Assembly (NCBI GenBank): GCA_918807975.1 | Contig: OU964921.1 | Span: 25,942,498 to 26,006,497, forward strand | Length of the DNA: 64,000 nucleotides | Direction: 5' to 3' | From: Aplidium turbinatum | Taxonomy: Eukaryota > Chordata > Ascidiacea > Aplousobranchia > Polyclinidae | Part shown: positions 11,789 through 21,196 of the stretch, one piece after another | Layout of the letters: each line of letters starts with the position of its first letter | Numbering within the stretch: the stretch's first letter is position 1 | Made by a program: the position numbers and the translations under genes | The notes under the pieces: generated by a model | What the model saw: only the letters and a program-made list of their open reading frames with translations | The model's database searches: none | Told to the model about the DNA's origin: nothing

Positions 11789-12512
11789 CAACCGACAGTT
11801 AATTGAAAACGTCTATGCCACCCTTCAATGCTATTGTTGGTACGATGCTCTCCACGCAAAGTGCGCTGATAAACATTCCAAAGTTCATTTGGGAACACAG
11901 CAGGTCTTCGATGCCCGTGGCGAGTTGGTCGACCAATCCAAGTGTCCTCAAAGTAATCAGCTACAGGTTGAATTCGGTGATCAAATTCTTCATCTATCAC
12001 TAGGGCTTGTAATGCGTTCTCAACGTCTTGTTCTGGTACAAAAGCTAGTGCTGCCAGGCTCCGCGCACTCATTGCAAACTTTCCATCATCTTCTTTATAA
12101 GCTGCTACCAATCCAAATTGCTGTATTTTACGCCAAACACATTGCTGTAAATGGAAAAAGCAGCCCGTCAGTGAAGTTGCGGGAAAATTGTCTTGAATGG
12201 CATTGATTGCAGCCTTCTCAAAGTCTGTCATCCAGGACATTGGATTTATTTGAGGTCGAAGGTTTTTTATAGCCTGCAAAAGTCGACAATAGGTTTGAGC
12301 AGCTTTGTTCGGAAGAAGAGCATAGACAAGAGGTACAATTGTGCCTAATTCAATAGCATGGATGGTATATAGCTGTTGAAAGAGATGGCATGGAGCAGTG
12401 CTAAACGTTCCATCAGAGAAATAGCTTTGACTCTGAGAGAGAAGTTCAAGGTTACGCTGGGTACTGAAGATGCATATGCGATCATCAGTATCGCACCGTA
12501 TTTGTGTTAAAC
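11789..12512 (-). pseudogene. MULE transposase, catalytic-region fragment
   Basis: Read from 12510 downward, the product contains IRCDTDDRICIFST, YFSDGTFSTAPCHLFQQLYT, IELGTIVPLVYALLP, then (from 12279) MTDFEKAAINAIQ, FPATSLTGCFFHLQQCVWRK, and finally NNSIEGWHRRFQ. The order DGTF ... DFE ... GCxFH ... N-x-EGWH is the MULE transposase domain of FLYWCH-type elements in animals (SDGTF and DFE carry the first two acidic residues). A stop codon lies about 10 bp before the hAT-1 junction, and the N-terminal FLYWCH part is not in the adjacent DNA because the RLE-type LINE begins at 12513. Disrupted on both sides. Confidence 0.85.
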
Positions 12513-15500
12513 TGTTTTATTTGCATCAACAGCGCACGGGTACAAATAATTGACACGACGAGAGAGCACAAACAAACATAGCCAGGTCGAAGACTTTAAG
12601 AAACCGGCCTGCCACACCCCGCGGCGGCGGGGAGCGGCGTGATTTATGGGGTGACGATGCACCCGGAGGGTTAAGTCCACCAGCTTAGGTCGCGAGGGCC
12701 AGGCTGGGGAGTCGAGGTACCTGTGGAGGGAGAGTGTGGATCGAAAAACTATATGGCCCGTCCGCAAATTTAGAATGGCGGAGCGGGCCAGGGAGACAGG
12801 CTCTTTCTGCATAGCCCAGAAAGAAGCCCTGCGACGAACCGGGCGACCCGTCGTGTGTGGACGCTGGAACCGGCAGTAATTGACCGCCGGGCAGCGCCCA
12901 CGTCTCCTTCACGCGTCCTCGCGCAGGTACTTTGACTCTTATACCCGGTCTGCCAGTAGGCAGAGCGGATAAAATTGGGGTCTTCCACGAGGAAGAGAGT
13001 CGAACCATTTAAGGATAATTTAGCTCTCGTGGCAGACGAATATTCAATAAAAATGTGGAGCAGAGGCTCGATGAATCAATATACTGTAATCAAAAAAAAA
13101 AATATATATATATAGGTGGGAGTGTAATTAATACTCACTGGAGAAGAGTAAGCTTTCATTCGGCGAGCACGGATGTGCACTGGCCAGACGTTGAGGCAGG
13201 TTCGCCCAGCTGGGTCGGGGAGGCTAGCGATCGAAACCAGAGGCACTGATAGGCTGCATTACCGGTAAAAATAGAAAATTGGGGTAGAAGTTTTGAGGCT
13301 GCATCGAGTTGATCAGGGGATCGTGTTGATCAATGCATTGAAAGCGGAGCGATGTTGATCCGAGCGGGCAAGAACAGCGTTACAAGGCGAAAGCAGCGTA
13401 TGACAGTTCGAAACAATTGATTGATTAGTACATAGAGAATCTAGTGAGGATTGAAATTGCTTAATTGCTATTAAACCAGTCTCAAGTCACAATGTACATG
13501 AGGTATTTTATTTCCTTCCTTTTTACTTTAGAATGGTTGTTTTTGAAGAGACTGGAGTATCATATAAAAGAAATGGCGCAGGTTTATAGAAATAAGGTGA
13601 TGACATAAGGTGATCAATTTTAAGCCAATATTGTTATAAGGTTATAACGTCTAAACGGTTTGCTGTCTTGCGCGCCCGGATACTTACTGCAACGTTATTG
13701 GGGAATAAGTTTCTGATCGCTGATGTCGTCTTTTCTATGACGTAGCCCCTCCACAAGTGAGCCCGGCGTTCCAAGCTTTCCAGACGCGGAAGGATCCTTT
13801 GATTGAGAGGGAAGCCACTTTTCTAGCCACCTCTGCTACCCCACGAGTAGGAACGCCCAAGGCCGTCAGAGCTCGAGAGCTCATCGGGGCATAGCTCCCG
13901 AGGGAGCCTACGACGAACGGAAGTGACAGGACGTCCCTGCAAGGGCGCTTCCTGTCTTCCTTTATGTTGACACATAACTCGCCGTACTTGTCGTGTTTCC
14001 TGTCGGCGGCTTTTCGAAGAGAATCCGCGCCGTTGTCGAACGGACATGTGACGTCACATACGACCGTGACACCGTCAGGGCGTTGCAGGACGATGTCAGG
14101 ACGCAGATCGGCACCGCCCGCTTCCACGTGCTGTGGAACCGTACTATCTATGGAAAGCCCGGGTTGCCATTCGGCAGGCACATGCCCCACGATCTCCCTT
14201 AATACCGAATTGTGTCGTTCCGTGATGACAGTCATCACGGTAGGGCAGTGATTCAATATGTGGGGGAGAGTCTCTTCCGCTTTCCCACACGCACGACACA
14301 TGGAAGGTAGGTAACGGCGGCCATGGCTTGGTTTTGATTCAAGTGGCATTAGATTCAATCTAGCTTTGTACGCAAATACTCGGTCCGCGTGATCCAGGAG
14401 CTCCGGGTGCCGGGTCCAGGAATTTGAAAATCCGGACAGGCAGTGGGCACTGACCGTCTTGCCTTGGTCAGGTTTGGATTCCCACTGTCTCCTCCACCAC
14501 AAGTCATTGTGTTGATGGAGGGTCGGCACCACTTTTTTCCTTATAGGAGGGGTGATTGTGGAGCTCCCCGCGGCCAACTCAAGGCCGCCATCCGGGCGGG
14601 CGGACCAACGTACGTTCAGGCGACGGGTGGCCGCCGGGACACGGCCCCACAGGCTCTCGCCTGTAGGGCACGGTTTAGGACGGGCGCCGTCAGGAGGGGG
14701 GTCACTATTCAGATAACTGGCCAGGTGGTCAGTCGTGGGATCTGGAGTGCCGAACCTCAGACAGGCATGACGCCTAAGCTGCCCGAGAGCGACGGCAGAG
14801 ACAATGCTGTCAGGTGACGTCAGCATCTTGAAAGCATGAGCTAGCGAAAGCGTGTCACTTTCGCGACACAAGTTCGTGATGCCCAAACCTCCCAATGCAG
14901 GCTTACAGTAAAAGAACGCGCTGCAGGCCCACTTGGGAAGACGCCACGCCACCTTCAAACACCGCAAAACCAGTCGGTCAAGCTTCAGAAGCTCATACTG
15001 TCTAAAGCGCCGCACTCGCAGATGGTATGACGCGGACGGGAGAATGATGGAAGTGAGTGCCAGAAGTTTCTGGCTTGGGGTAAGAAAGGATTTCATTAAT
15101 AAGGAAATGTGCTTCTCCAGAGTGGAGATGAAGGGTTGGGTTAGGGATGCGTCCGAGGCGTAACCGGTTCGAGCGCCGAGGTATTTATACGTCTCGCCTT
15201 TGGGGATGACTCGAATTTTCTCCCCGGCAAGGGAGAAAGGTTTCGGGTCGACCCGCAGACGGGACGCCGACACTTTCCCATAGGAAAGGGTGCCACACTT
15301 GCGTGGGTTGAACCGTAGCCCGGACCAGGAAGAGAAGGGTTCAGTAGCAGGTAGAAGAGAGATCATCTGCTCGCGATCGGAAGAAACGAGACAGATGTCG
15401 TCCGCATAAGCCATACAACGCACTTTGATGTCGTCTTCTTTGGCAGGAAGGTTGTAGCCGCAATCCGTTTTGTCACGGACGCCCCTGAGGAGCACCTCGA

Positions 15501-18365
15501 TGACCAAATTGAATAGCAGCCCAGACAACGGGCAGCCCTGACGGACTCCCCGCCCCACAGGGATACGGTCGGTTTCACCATTGCCGCAGCGGACGGTGCA
15601 GGTGTTGTCGACGTATATGTCGGAGATGCACTCAATAAGGTCTGTGGGGGCGTCGAAATGACGCAGGACCTCGGCTATGCATTCGTGCCGGACACTGCCA
15701 AAGGCGTTTCGAATGTCCAGAAACGCAACCGACACAGGCCTTTTGCGTGACTGTGCATCCGAGAGGATGGTGTCGAGCATGAACACATGCTCATAGACGC
15801 CCTCTGTGGGCATGAATCCCTTTTGCTCTCGGCTGATAACATTCCCCTCCACCGCCCATCGCTGCAGGCGCCGGGCCAATACGGCGGCGTAGATTTTATA
15901 AATGTTTCGGCAGATGGAGATGGGCCGCCAGTTGCTGACGTCGTGCAGGTCACCCTCAGGGTCTTTACATATGAGTGTGATCCTGCTGGTTCTCCACTGG
16001 TCCGGTACACGACGGTTGATCCGGCAGGTCTCGAAAAGGCTGGCCAAGAGTCCCCCTCTTGGATCCAGGGTCTTCCAGAAACCGTAGGACAATCCGTCAG
16101 AACCAGGGGCGGAACCGACATCAAGCGACTGGAGGACCGCCTCCACCTCCCGCGCCGTAATGGGACCTTCACCGTCATCGACGGGGAAGAGGTTCACACT
16201 ATCATGCTCGTAACGGTGGGAGTTCATCCACTCGGGCATCTGCGAGCAACTCCCAGCTTCAGGAGCGGTCATGTCGCGTCGAAATCTCTCCTCAATTTCT
16301 TGAGGTGGGATTTCGCAACGACGGTCACTGTTTTTTCCTTCAACGATCCGGCGGACTGTTCCCTTCGCGTCCCGTGAGAAGGCGGCTCGCAACCCCACGC
16401 CCCTACAATATCGGGCTCCGTTCCCGCGCGAACCCCCGCCGTCCGACCGAGGAGAACCCCCGTTCGAACGACGGCGAGCCGCGCGAGCCCGGGCGCCACG
16501 ATTGAAGCGTGGTTTGCGAGGACGTGTCCTCTTGGGCGGCGAAGTGCCAGCGGTCCACTCTTCCAATTCAATGCAGAACCGGTCGAAATTTATGCCACCC
16601 GCTAAAGTAAGGTTCACTAAACTGCAAAGAGCCCGCCTGGAGCTTTTCGTCTTACTTTCCCTGACTGGTTCAACAGGGTCTTGGATGGATCGTTGAATGT
16701 TGGGTGAGATGGACATCCCTGGGGTAGTCTGTGGGAGTCCGGAGTCAATCGTGGCTTGGTTGCATGTCATGGTGTCACTTCGGGGTTGAGTCAAGGTTTG
16801 GGAAGAGATAGTTGGCAGGAATTTAGAGTGGGTGGTTTGGGTAGGTGGGATAAAAGGTTGGGCTTCAGCAGACAGCGTCGAGGTACAAGGTTGTATAGGA
16901 CAGATGGGAGCAGGATTAAAGGGTAAGGAGGAGTGAGATGAATAGCGCTGAAGAGAATTAGGAGAAAAGGTTTGCATGGGCGGCTTGGAGGAGCTGATGG
17001 GGTCCCCAGCTTCAGCTCCGGTGGTAGCCGTCAGAGGCAGAGAAGAAGAAGGGCGCGAAGCCGGCTTGGATAAACCGAGCGAGTCCACTGCCACGGCTCC
17101 GGTGGAGGTCGGCTTGCGCAGAGGTACATGTAGAAACTGGTTCGCGCTAACAGTAGGGCCGTAACAGTCCGTGGTCGGGCTATCGGGCAAAGAATTGGAG
17201 GAAGAGGAAAAAGATTCACTGTTCGACGAGTCAGACGAGTCGGAAGAGTCCCCACTTTCCGACCCAGGTCCGGCCGAAGACAGATGAGGAAGAAACAACA
17301 CATCTAGGTCAGGCAAGCTGTCAGTGTCAGCAGGGCTGAGCGAAGTCTTGCCTGGATGAGATAGAACAGTACGGAAAAGTTCAGGCATAAAGTCAGGTGG
17401 GGGGGGCAAAGTGGGAGTGCTGTCTAGGCCTTGGCGCCAGAAGACTTGAGAACGGATGACAGAAGAAGGGGGAAGAGGGGATGACCCCTCGACCGATGCG
17501 CCTGCAGTCGAGGGCCGGCGCCTTCCACGCCTGACAACAGAGGTGTAGGAAAGCCCAGGCTTGGTCATCATAGGGGGTCTGGTTTGGCTCTCCGAGGGTG
17601 TCGGGTCATTGCTCAGCCAGGGAAGGCAGGTTGGCAATTGAAGGCCCTCGGGGCAGGATCGCCAATGCTCTTGGGCCCCATCCAGCTTGTAAGCTCGAGG
17701 GAGAACACGGCAGCACCTGCTGCAGGTGATCAGGAACTCGGCGCGCGAACCATGAAATGCTCGAATATGGTCCTGATACGCCTGCACATCTCGGTAAGGT
17801 TGAGATGCCCTCCTGCAAGTGGAGAAAGGACAGAGAAGGGGGAATAGATTGGGGAGGGTGAGGCGAATAGGGCAGACGGACTGCAGTCTATTCGACCTCG
17901 GGAAGGGTGACTCGAAATGGGTGGGGTAGCCACGATGTGGTGCGGAATTGCGGATCGGACACCCGTCACCGTGACGAAGTGACGAGTTCGCAAAAAGCAG
18001 TGAGTCTACCGGGGAGGCTTCACCATCTGGGTTGAATGAGTGACCACTCACAGGAACCTGCTTCCTCGTCGGCGAGCCTAAGCTAGTGGACTGAGAAGAT
18101 GGAAGGGAGAAACCAACACCGGCCAGGTTATCTCTAAAAGTCTTCAAACCTGCACTACTTGAAAAGCGAGACATAATTCAAATGAAATAATTATAAAAAG
18201 CTGGTTATTACAAAGATTTAAAGTTTACGGCGACGTTTCTAAATTTAGAGATTTAAAAGTGACGATATAAGAACTGGTAGCAGATTGTGATGAAATTGAA
18301 TTTAAAAACCAACGATTTACTAAAGATTTGGCTGATAAAAAGCAATTTACGTTGATTTAACGTTC
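12513..18365 (-). mobile_element. RLE-type LINE (R2/NeSL/HERO group), full-length coding region
   Basis: On the minus strand the element runs from a leader (18365-18175), through one long ORF (18174-13735), to a 1.2-kb 3' region that ends GCAAATAAAACAG at about 12513, next to MULE coding sequence. The 3' end is thus marked by an AATAAA motif rather than a long poly(A). The part from 12540 to 13020 is strongly GC-rich. The leader continues without a break into the 283-bp inverted copy of the hammerhead-bearing repeat at 18366-18648, so the true 5' end may lie there. Confidence 0.8.
13735..18174 (-). CDS. LINE polyprotein: zinc finger, reverse transcriptase, CCHC knuckle, restriction-like endonuclease
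   Basis: A single 1479-residue frame starting with ATG (18174-18172) and ending with a stop, without interruption. N-terminal part: low-complexity S/P-rich linkers and a C2H2-like finger at about residues 113-140 (CPFSTC ... HIRAFH), then CSRC ... HWRSC. Reverse transcriptase covers about residues 680-1010: PGSDGLSYGFW, NWRPISI, SVAFLDIRNAFGSVRH, RGVRQGCPLSGLLFN and the catalytic MAYADDICLV near 921. A CX2CX8HX4C knuckle (CRACGKAEETLPHILNHC) lies near 1291, followed by the RLE motif RPDIVL ... VVCDVTCP near 1358-1375. This order (Zn finger, RT, CCHC, RLE at the C-terminus) defines the R2/NeSL/HERO-type LINEs that copy RNA by target-primed reverse transcription. No APE endonuclease or Ulp1 protease was seen. 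Catalytic residues look intact, so the copy may be young or active. Exact clade uncertain. Confidence 0.9.
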   Translation of the reverse strand: MSRFSSSAGLKTFRDNLAGVGFSLPSSQSTSLGSPTRKQVPVSGHSFNPDGEASPVDSLLFANSSLRHGDGCPIRNSAPHRGYPTHFESPFPRSNRLQSVCPIRLTLPNLFPLLCPFSTCRRASQPYRDVQAYQDHIRAFHGSRAEFLITCSRCCRVLPRAYKLDGAQEHWRSCPEGLQLPTCLPWLSNDPTPSESQTRPPMMTKPGLSYTSVVRRGRRRPSTAGASVEGSSPLPPSSVIRSQVFWRQGLDSTPTLPPPPDFMPELFRTVLSHPGKTSLSPADTDSLPDLDVLFLPHLSSAGPGSESGDSSDSSDSSNSESFSSSSNSLPDSPTTDCYGPTVSANQFLHVPLRKPTSTGAVAVDSLGLSKPASRPSSSLPLTATTGAEAGDPISSSKPPMQTFSPNSLQRYSSHSSLPFNPAPICPIQPCTSTLSAEAQPFIPPTQTTHSKFLPTISSQTLTQPRSDTMTCNQATIDSGLPQTTPGMSISPNIQRSIQDPVEPVRESKTKSSRRALCSLVNLTLAGGINFDRFCIELEEWTAGTSPPKRTRPRKPRFNRGARARAARRRSNGGSPRSDGGGSRGNGARYCRGVGLRAAFSRDAKGTVRRIVEGKNSDRRCEIPPQEIEERFRRDMTAPEAGSCSQMPEWMNSHRYEHDSVNLFPVDDGEGPITAREVEAVLQSLDVGSAPGSDGLSYGFWKTLDPRGGLLASLFETCRINRRVPDQWRTSRITLICKDPEGDLHDVSNWRPISICRNIYKIYAAVLARRLQRWAVEGNVISREQKGFMPTEGVYEHVFMLDTILSDAQSRKRPVSVAFLDIRNAFGSVRHECIAEVLRHFDAPTDLIECISDIYVDNTCTVRCGNGETDRIPVGRGVRQGCPLSGLLFNLVIEVLLRGVRDKTDCGYNLPAKEDDIKVRCMAYADDICLVSSDREQMISLLPATEPFSSWSGLRFNPRKCGTLSYGKVSASRLRVDPKPFSLAGEKIRVIPKGETYKYLGARTGYASDASLTQPFISTLEKHISLLMKSFLTPSQKLLALTSIILPSASYHLRVRRFRQYELLKLDRLVLRCLKVAWRLPKWACSAFFYCKPALGGLGITNLCRESDTLSLAHAFKMLTSPDSIVSAVALGQLRRHACLRFGTPDPTTDHLASYLNSDPPPDGARPKPCPTGESLWGRVPAATRRLNVRWSARPDGGLELAAGSSTITPPIRKKVVPTLHQHNDLWWRRQWESKPDQGKTVSAHCLSGFSNSWTRHPELLDHADRVFAYKARLNLMPLESKPSHGRRYLPSMCRACGKAEETLPHILNHCPTVMTVITERHNSVLREIVGHVPAEWQPGLSIDSTVPQHVEAGGADLRPDIVLQRPDGVTVVCDVTCPFDNGADSLRKAADRKHDKYGELCVNIKEDRKRPCRDVLSLPFVVGSLGSYAPMSSRALTALGVPTRGVAEVARKVASLSIKGSFRVWKAWNAGLTCGGATS

Positions 18366-18648
18366 CTTTACCAGTCAGTTTAACTCTTATCTTTGTGGAA
18401 AGAAAGAGCCAACAAAACCAGCACGTGCCAGGGGTAGGTCAATGTGAAGAAAGGCGTTCTTCCCGGCTATCAGCACAAGGCTGATTACTCACTAGCACAG
18501 CGAGCAGCAGTAACGCTTCGCTAACCAGAACGGTGTAGCTTCCACGCTAGCCATTGAGACCTCCAATAAACGTTTAAGTTTTTGGCAGCCGATTGTAGCA
18601 TCGAATAGACAGCGATAGACACGTGTTTCGCTCATGAGGCTGGGGCAT
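18366..18648 (-). repeat. Inverted copy of the hammerhead repeat unit, joined to the LINE leader
   Basis: These 283 bp are the reverse complement of most of the 327-bp unit at 18653-19263, with only scattered differences. Read on the minus strand they carry the 3' half of the hammerhead (stem II and GAAAC near 18634-18640, GTC cleavage triplet) but lack the CTGATGA strand, because the match stops at the start of stem II. The copy is in the same orientation as, and directly continuous with, the LINE leader. With the direct units it forms a palindrome centred near 18650. Confidence 0.85.
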
Positions 18649-18707
18649 TCCACAAAGATAAGAGTTAAACTGACTGGTAAAGCGGCGGTCGATTACTCAA
18701 GTGGCAA

Positions 18708-18772
18708 GAATACGGTGCGATACTGATGAGCCCAGCCTCATGGGCGAAACACGTGTCTATCGCTGTCTATTC
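18708..18772 (+). ncRNA. Type I hammerhead ribozyme, copy 1
   Basis: Core motifs are in the right order: CTGATGA (18723-18729), stem II GCCCA/TGGGC (18730-18734 with 18741-18745, 6-nt loop), GAAA (18746-18749), then a very short stem III (CAC/GTG, 18750-18755, with almost no loop) and the GTC cleavage triplet ending at 18757. Stem I is GCGATA (18717-18722) with TATCGC (18758-18763), an internal loop CGGT/TGTC, and an outer helix GAATA/TATTC (18708-18712 with 18768-18772). The minimal stem III is as in retrozyme and Penelope hammerheads, which are thought to act as dimers. Predicted cleavage lies after C18757. Confidence 0.9.
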
Positions 18773-19034
18773 GATGCCACAATCGGCTGCCAAAAACTTA
18801 AACGTTTATTGGAGGTCTCAATGGCTAGCGTGGAAGCTACACCGTTCTGGTTAGCGAAGCGTTACTGCTGCTCGCTGTGCTAGTGAGTAATCAGCCTTGT
18901 GCTGATAGCCGGGAAGAACGCCTTTCTTCACATTGACCTACCCCTGGCACGTGCTGGTTTTGTTGGCTCTTTCTTTCCACAAAGATAAGAGTTAAACTGA
19001 CTGGTAAAGGGGCGGTCGATTACTCAAGTGGCAA

Positions 19035-19099
19035 GAATACGGTGCGATACTGATGAGCCCAGCCTCATGGGCGAAACACGTGTCTATCGCTGTCTATTC
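19035..19099 (+). ncRNA. Type I hammerhead ribozyme, copy 2
   Basis: The second tandem unit repeats every core element of copy 1, shifted by 327 bp: CTGATGA at 19050-19056, GAAA at 19073-19076, GTC ending at 19084, and both stem I helices. Cleavage at the two sites would release a 327-nt monomer RNA from a transcript of the plus strand. Confidence 0.9.
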
Positions 19100-19263
19100 G
19101 ATGCTACAATCGGCTGCCAAAAACTTAAACGTTTATTGGAGGTCTCAATGGCTAGCGTGGAAGCTACACCGTTCTGGTTAGCGAAGCGTTACTGCTGCTC
19201 GCTGTGCTAGTGAGTAATCAGCCTTGTGCTGATAGCCGGGAAGAACGCCTTTCTTCACATTTG

Positions 19264-20084
19264 ACGCTCTATTAAGAAACAATTGCTATGCATTTGTAGA
19301 ACGTTGCAAAAGATCAATTAATCCACTTTTGTGCAATATTATGTCTTCTGATTACTATTTTAATTCTACATTTTATATTCACTACAACAGTATTTTGTAC
19401 GTTGTTTGATGTACCTGCTTGGTGTTGTGTTAGTCTGATATTTTATGTGATGACTGCTGACTATTAAAAATTCGAATTCTATGGACTTTGAGTCTGATTG
19501 CAAATAAATAATAATAATAAACAATAAGCAATTGTTTGGTTGGTTTTGAATCTTTATCCTCGAACTCATTGGCGAAAGGTGCCATGCCCTCCCCCAAATT
19601 TTCAAAGTTTGGATTCCGAAGTTGAACCCTTTGTTGAAAATATAATAAAATTTGTAGAAATTTAGCCTATATCGTTTTCCAAGACATCTGGCTATTACAC
19701 CTCCCAGGACTTGTTTTAGACACACAGAAAGACACCAATAAATTTTGCAAATCGTAAATCGCGCAAAGTTTCGATTTACGCTTCTTTTAACTAATCTGTG
19801 GAAGCAATTTCAGATGCTCTTACTCTGTTGGGTTTTTGTGTAGTTTTTGAGTAGTTGAGTTTTTGGTGTTCTCTAATTTTAGCCGCAGTTTTTGCCCGTT
19901 ACCCTAAAAGTGTTTCCAGAAAGCGCTATAATCCAATATTGGAGTGTAATTTTGCAAAAAATTTCCGTGGGAGCACGCTCCCGGACCCCCTACAATACGC
20001 GTGCCTTCGGCACGCTCTAACCCCCACCACTTTGATTGCTTCTCTTGCTCAACCTACCAGGATACGCCACTGATTCGATTGTTC
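19264..20084. other. No gene recognised; one hAT-like GC-rich end
   Basis: Mostly AT-rich sequence. Near 19960-20073 there is a GC-rich block, GGGAGCACGCTCCCGG then CGTGCCTTCGGCACGC, ending GGATACGCCACTG, which looks like a hAT right terminus (reverse CAGTGGCGTATCC). A CCTCCCCCAAATTTTC patch near 19588 could belong to the other end. No matched pair or target duplication was found. Confidence 0.45.
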
Positions 20085-20092
20085 ATCTAAGT

Positions 20093-21012
20093 CAGTGGTT
20101 CTTAACCTTTTCCTTGTTGGCACCACTTTGAAATCACCGACAAGTTCTCGCACCCCCTTCTAGAATTACTTAAAAGAAATGTTGTTCTCATGAGGAAATA
20201 ACAAAACCATTGTGTTTGTTTAATCCTTATTTATTTAATTGACAATAAAATATCACAATATGATGCACCCCATAGGCCTACAGGGGATCTGAAAATTGCG
20301 TTTTTTATACTTTGTGTCTCTATTCATGTCTACGATTTAACGTCTCCTGTTCCCGTATTGCGAGGGTTGGTGGCCAACAATCTATTCTGTGATGGCATTC
20401 TCCATTCCACAAGCCCCAAGGGTCGACCGGGACAATTATTGCAACATGGCCGATTTCGCTTTTCAAGAGGGGTGGATCAGGTCTCACGTGCATGCAGTAG
20501 AACATTCATTGGCCTACACACATATTATGCATGTGACCTCGACTACCGAAGGAAATATGCGTGTCCATGACAATAGGAATGTGCTCACGGAAACTTTTCC
20601 AACCCAATTGCACCCTCACTGCCATGGCATACTTAAACTACAGCCTCCCGACTGCCCAATCATATCACTAGGATAGCAAAAGACAGAAACGACGTCGAAT
20701 TCTGCCTTATAAATTGTCAGCAGTTGGCTCCGAAACTACCGTTATTTGGTTAGTTATGTGAAAAATGCAAAATAGTTTCTCCGTAGTGGTGATTAAGCAA
20801 CAAGCTCAGCGACGATTTTGCTGTTGTTGGCATTAAATCGTGTTGTGTTGACTAATACTTGCATGTCAAGGATCGAATCAATGTCTGTTTTTTTTTTATA
20901 GGAAGCAGGCAGGAATATCATGATTCCCAACCAACCCTAATCATTCCCGCACCCCCTAGAAACAGCTCTCACCCCCCTAAGAGGTGCGAGCACTCCCGGT
21001 TAAGAACCCCTG
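20093..21012. mobile_element. Non-autonomous hAT element, 920 bp
   Basis: Ends CAGTGGTTCTTAACC and GGTTAAGAACCCCTG are inverted repeats, each followed inward by a GCACCCCCTT/AGGGGGGTG-type block. Flanks ATCTAAGT (20085-20092) and ATTTAAGT (21013-21020) are an 8-bp duplication with one difference. No transposase coding was recognised. The terminus is typical of the Charlie-like hAT group. Confidence 0.88.
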
Positions 21013-21196
21013 ATTTAAGTATTGACATACGGTGAGAAAATTTCAAAGTAGAGCGTAGACGCCGTAGAGTAACTTACGCTGCTGGAATATTCACGTAACA
21101 CTAAGTAAACCAGCTAAATTAGACGTGCTATTCTCAATAAGGTCTTCCCACTGTGAGATCAAAATTAATATGATTCATTGTTTTTTATTTTATCAG

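Larger units (their letters stand above)
18653..19263 (+). repeat. Tandem 327-bp hammerhead-bearing units (about 1.9 copies)
   Basis: Two direct copies are offset by exactly 327 bp (for example GTGGCAAGAATACGG at 18701 and 19028) and nearly identical. The second is cut short near 19263. Each full unit comprises about 283 bp shared with the inverted copy and LINE leader, plus about 44 bp linker ending in the ribozyme's 5' strand. A 60-codon open frame repeats in each unit but has no protein-like features. The period, near identity and one ribozyme per unit resemble animal retrozymes and the terminal repeats of Penelope-like elements (both known to carry type I hammerheads), but I see no Penelope RT in the window. 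Confidence 0.85.

Noticed and set aside
15787-16377. Plus-strand frames of 100-200 codons opposite the RLE-type LINE
   Set aside because: They are antisense shadows of the GC-rich 1479-codon frame, with no recognisable motif.
18701-18883. 60-codon open frame repeated identically at 18701 and 19028
   Set aside because: It is only the tandem ribozyme unit read in one frame; the GTG start, lack of protein motifs and presence of the hammerhead core inside it argue against coding.
18653-19263. Penelope-like element proper
   Set aside because: The hammerhead and inverted/direct arrangement fit, but no Penelope RT or GIY-YIG domain was found anywhere nearby.
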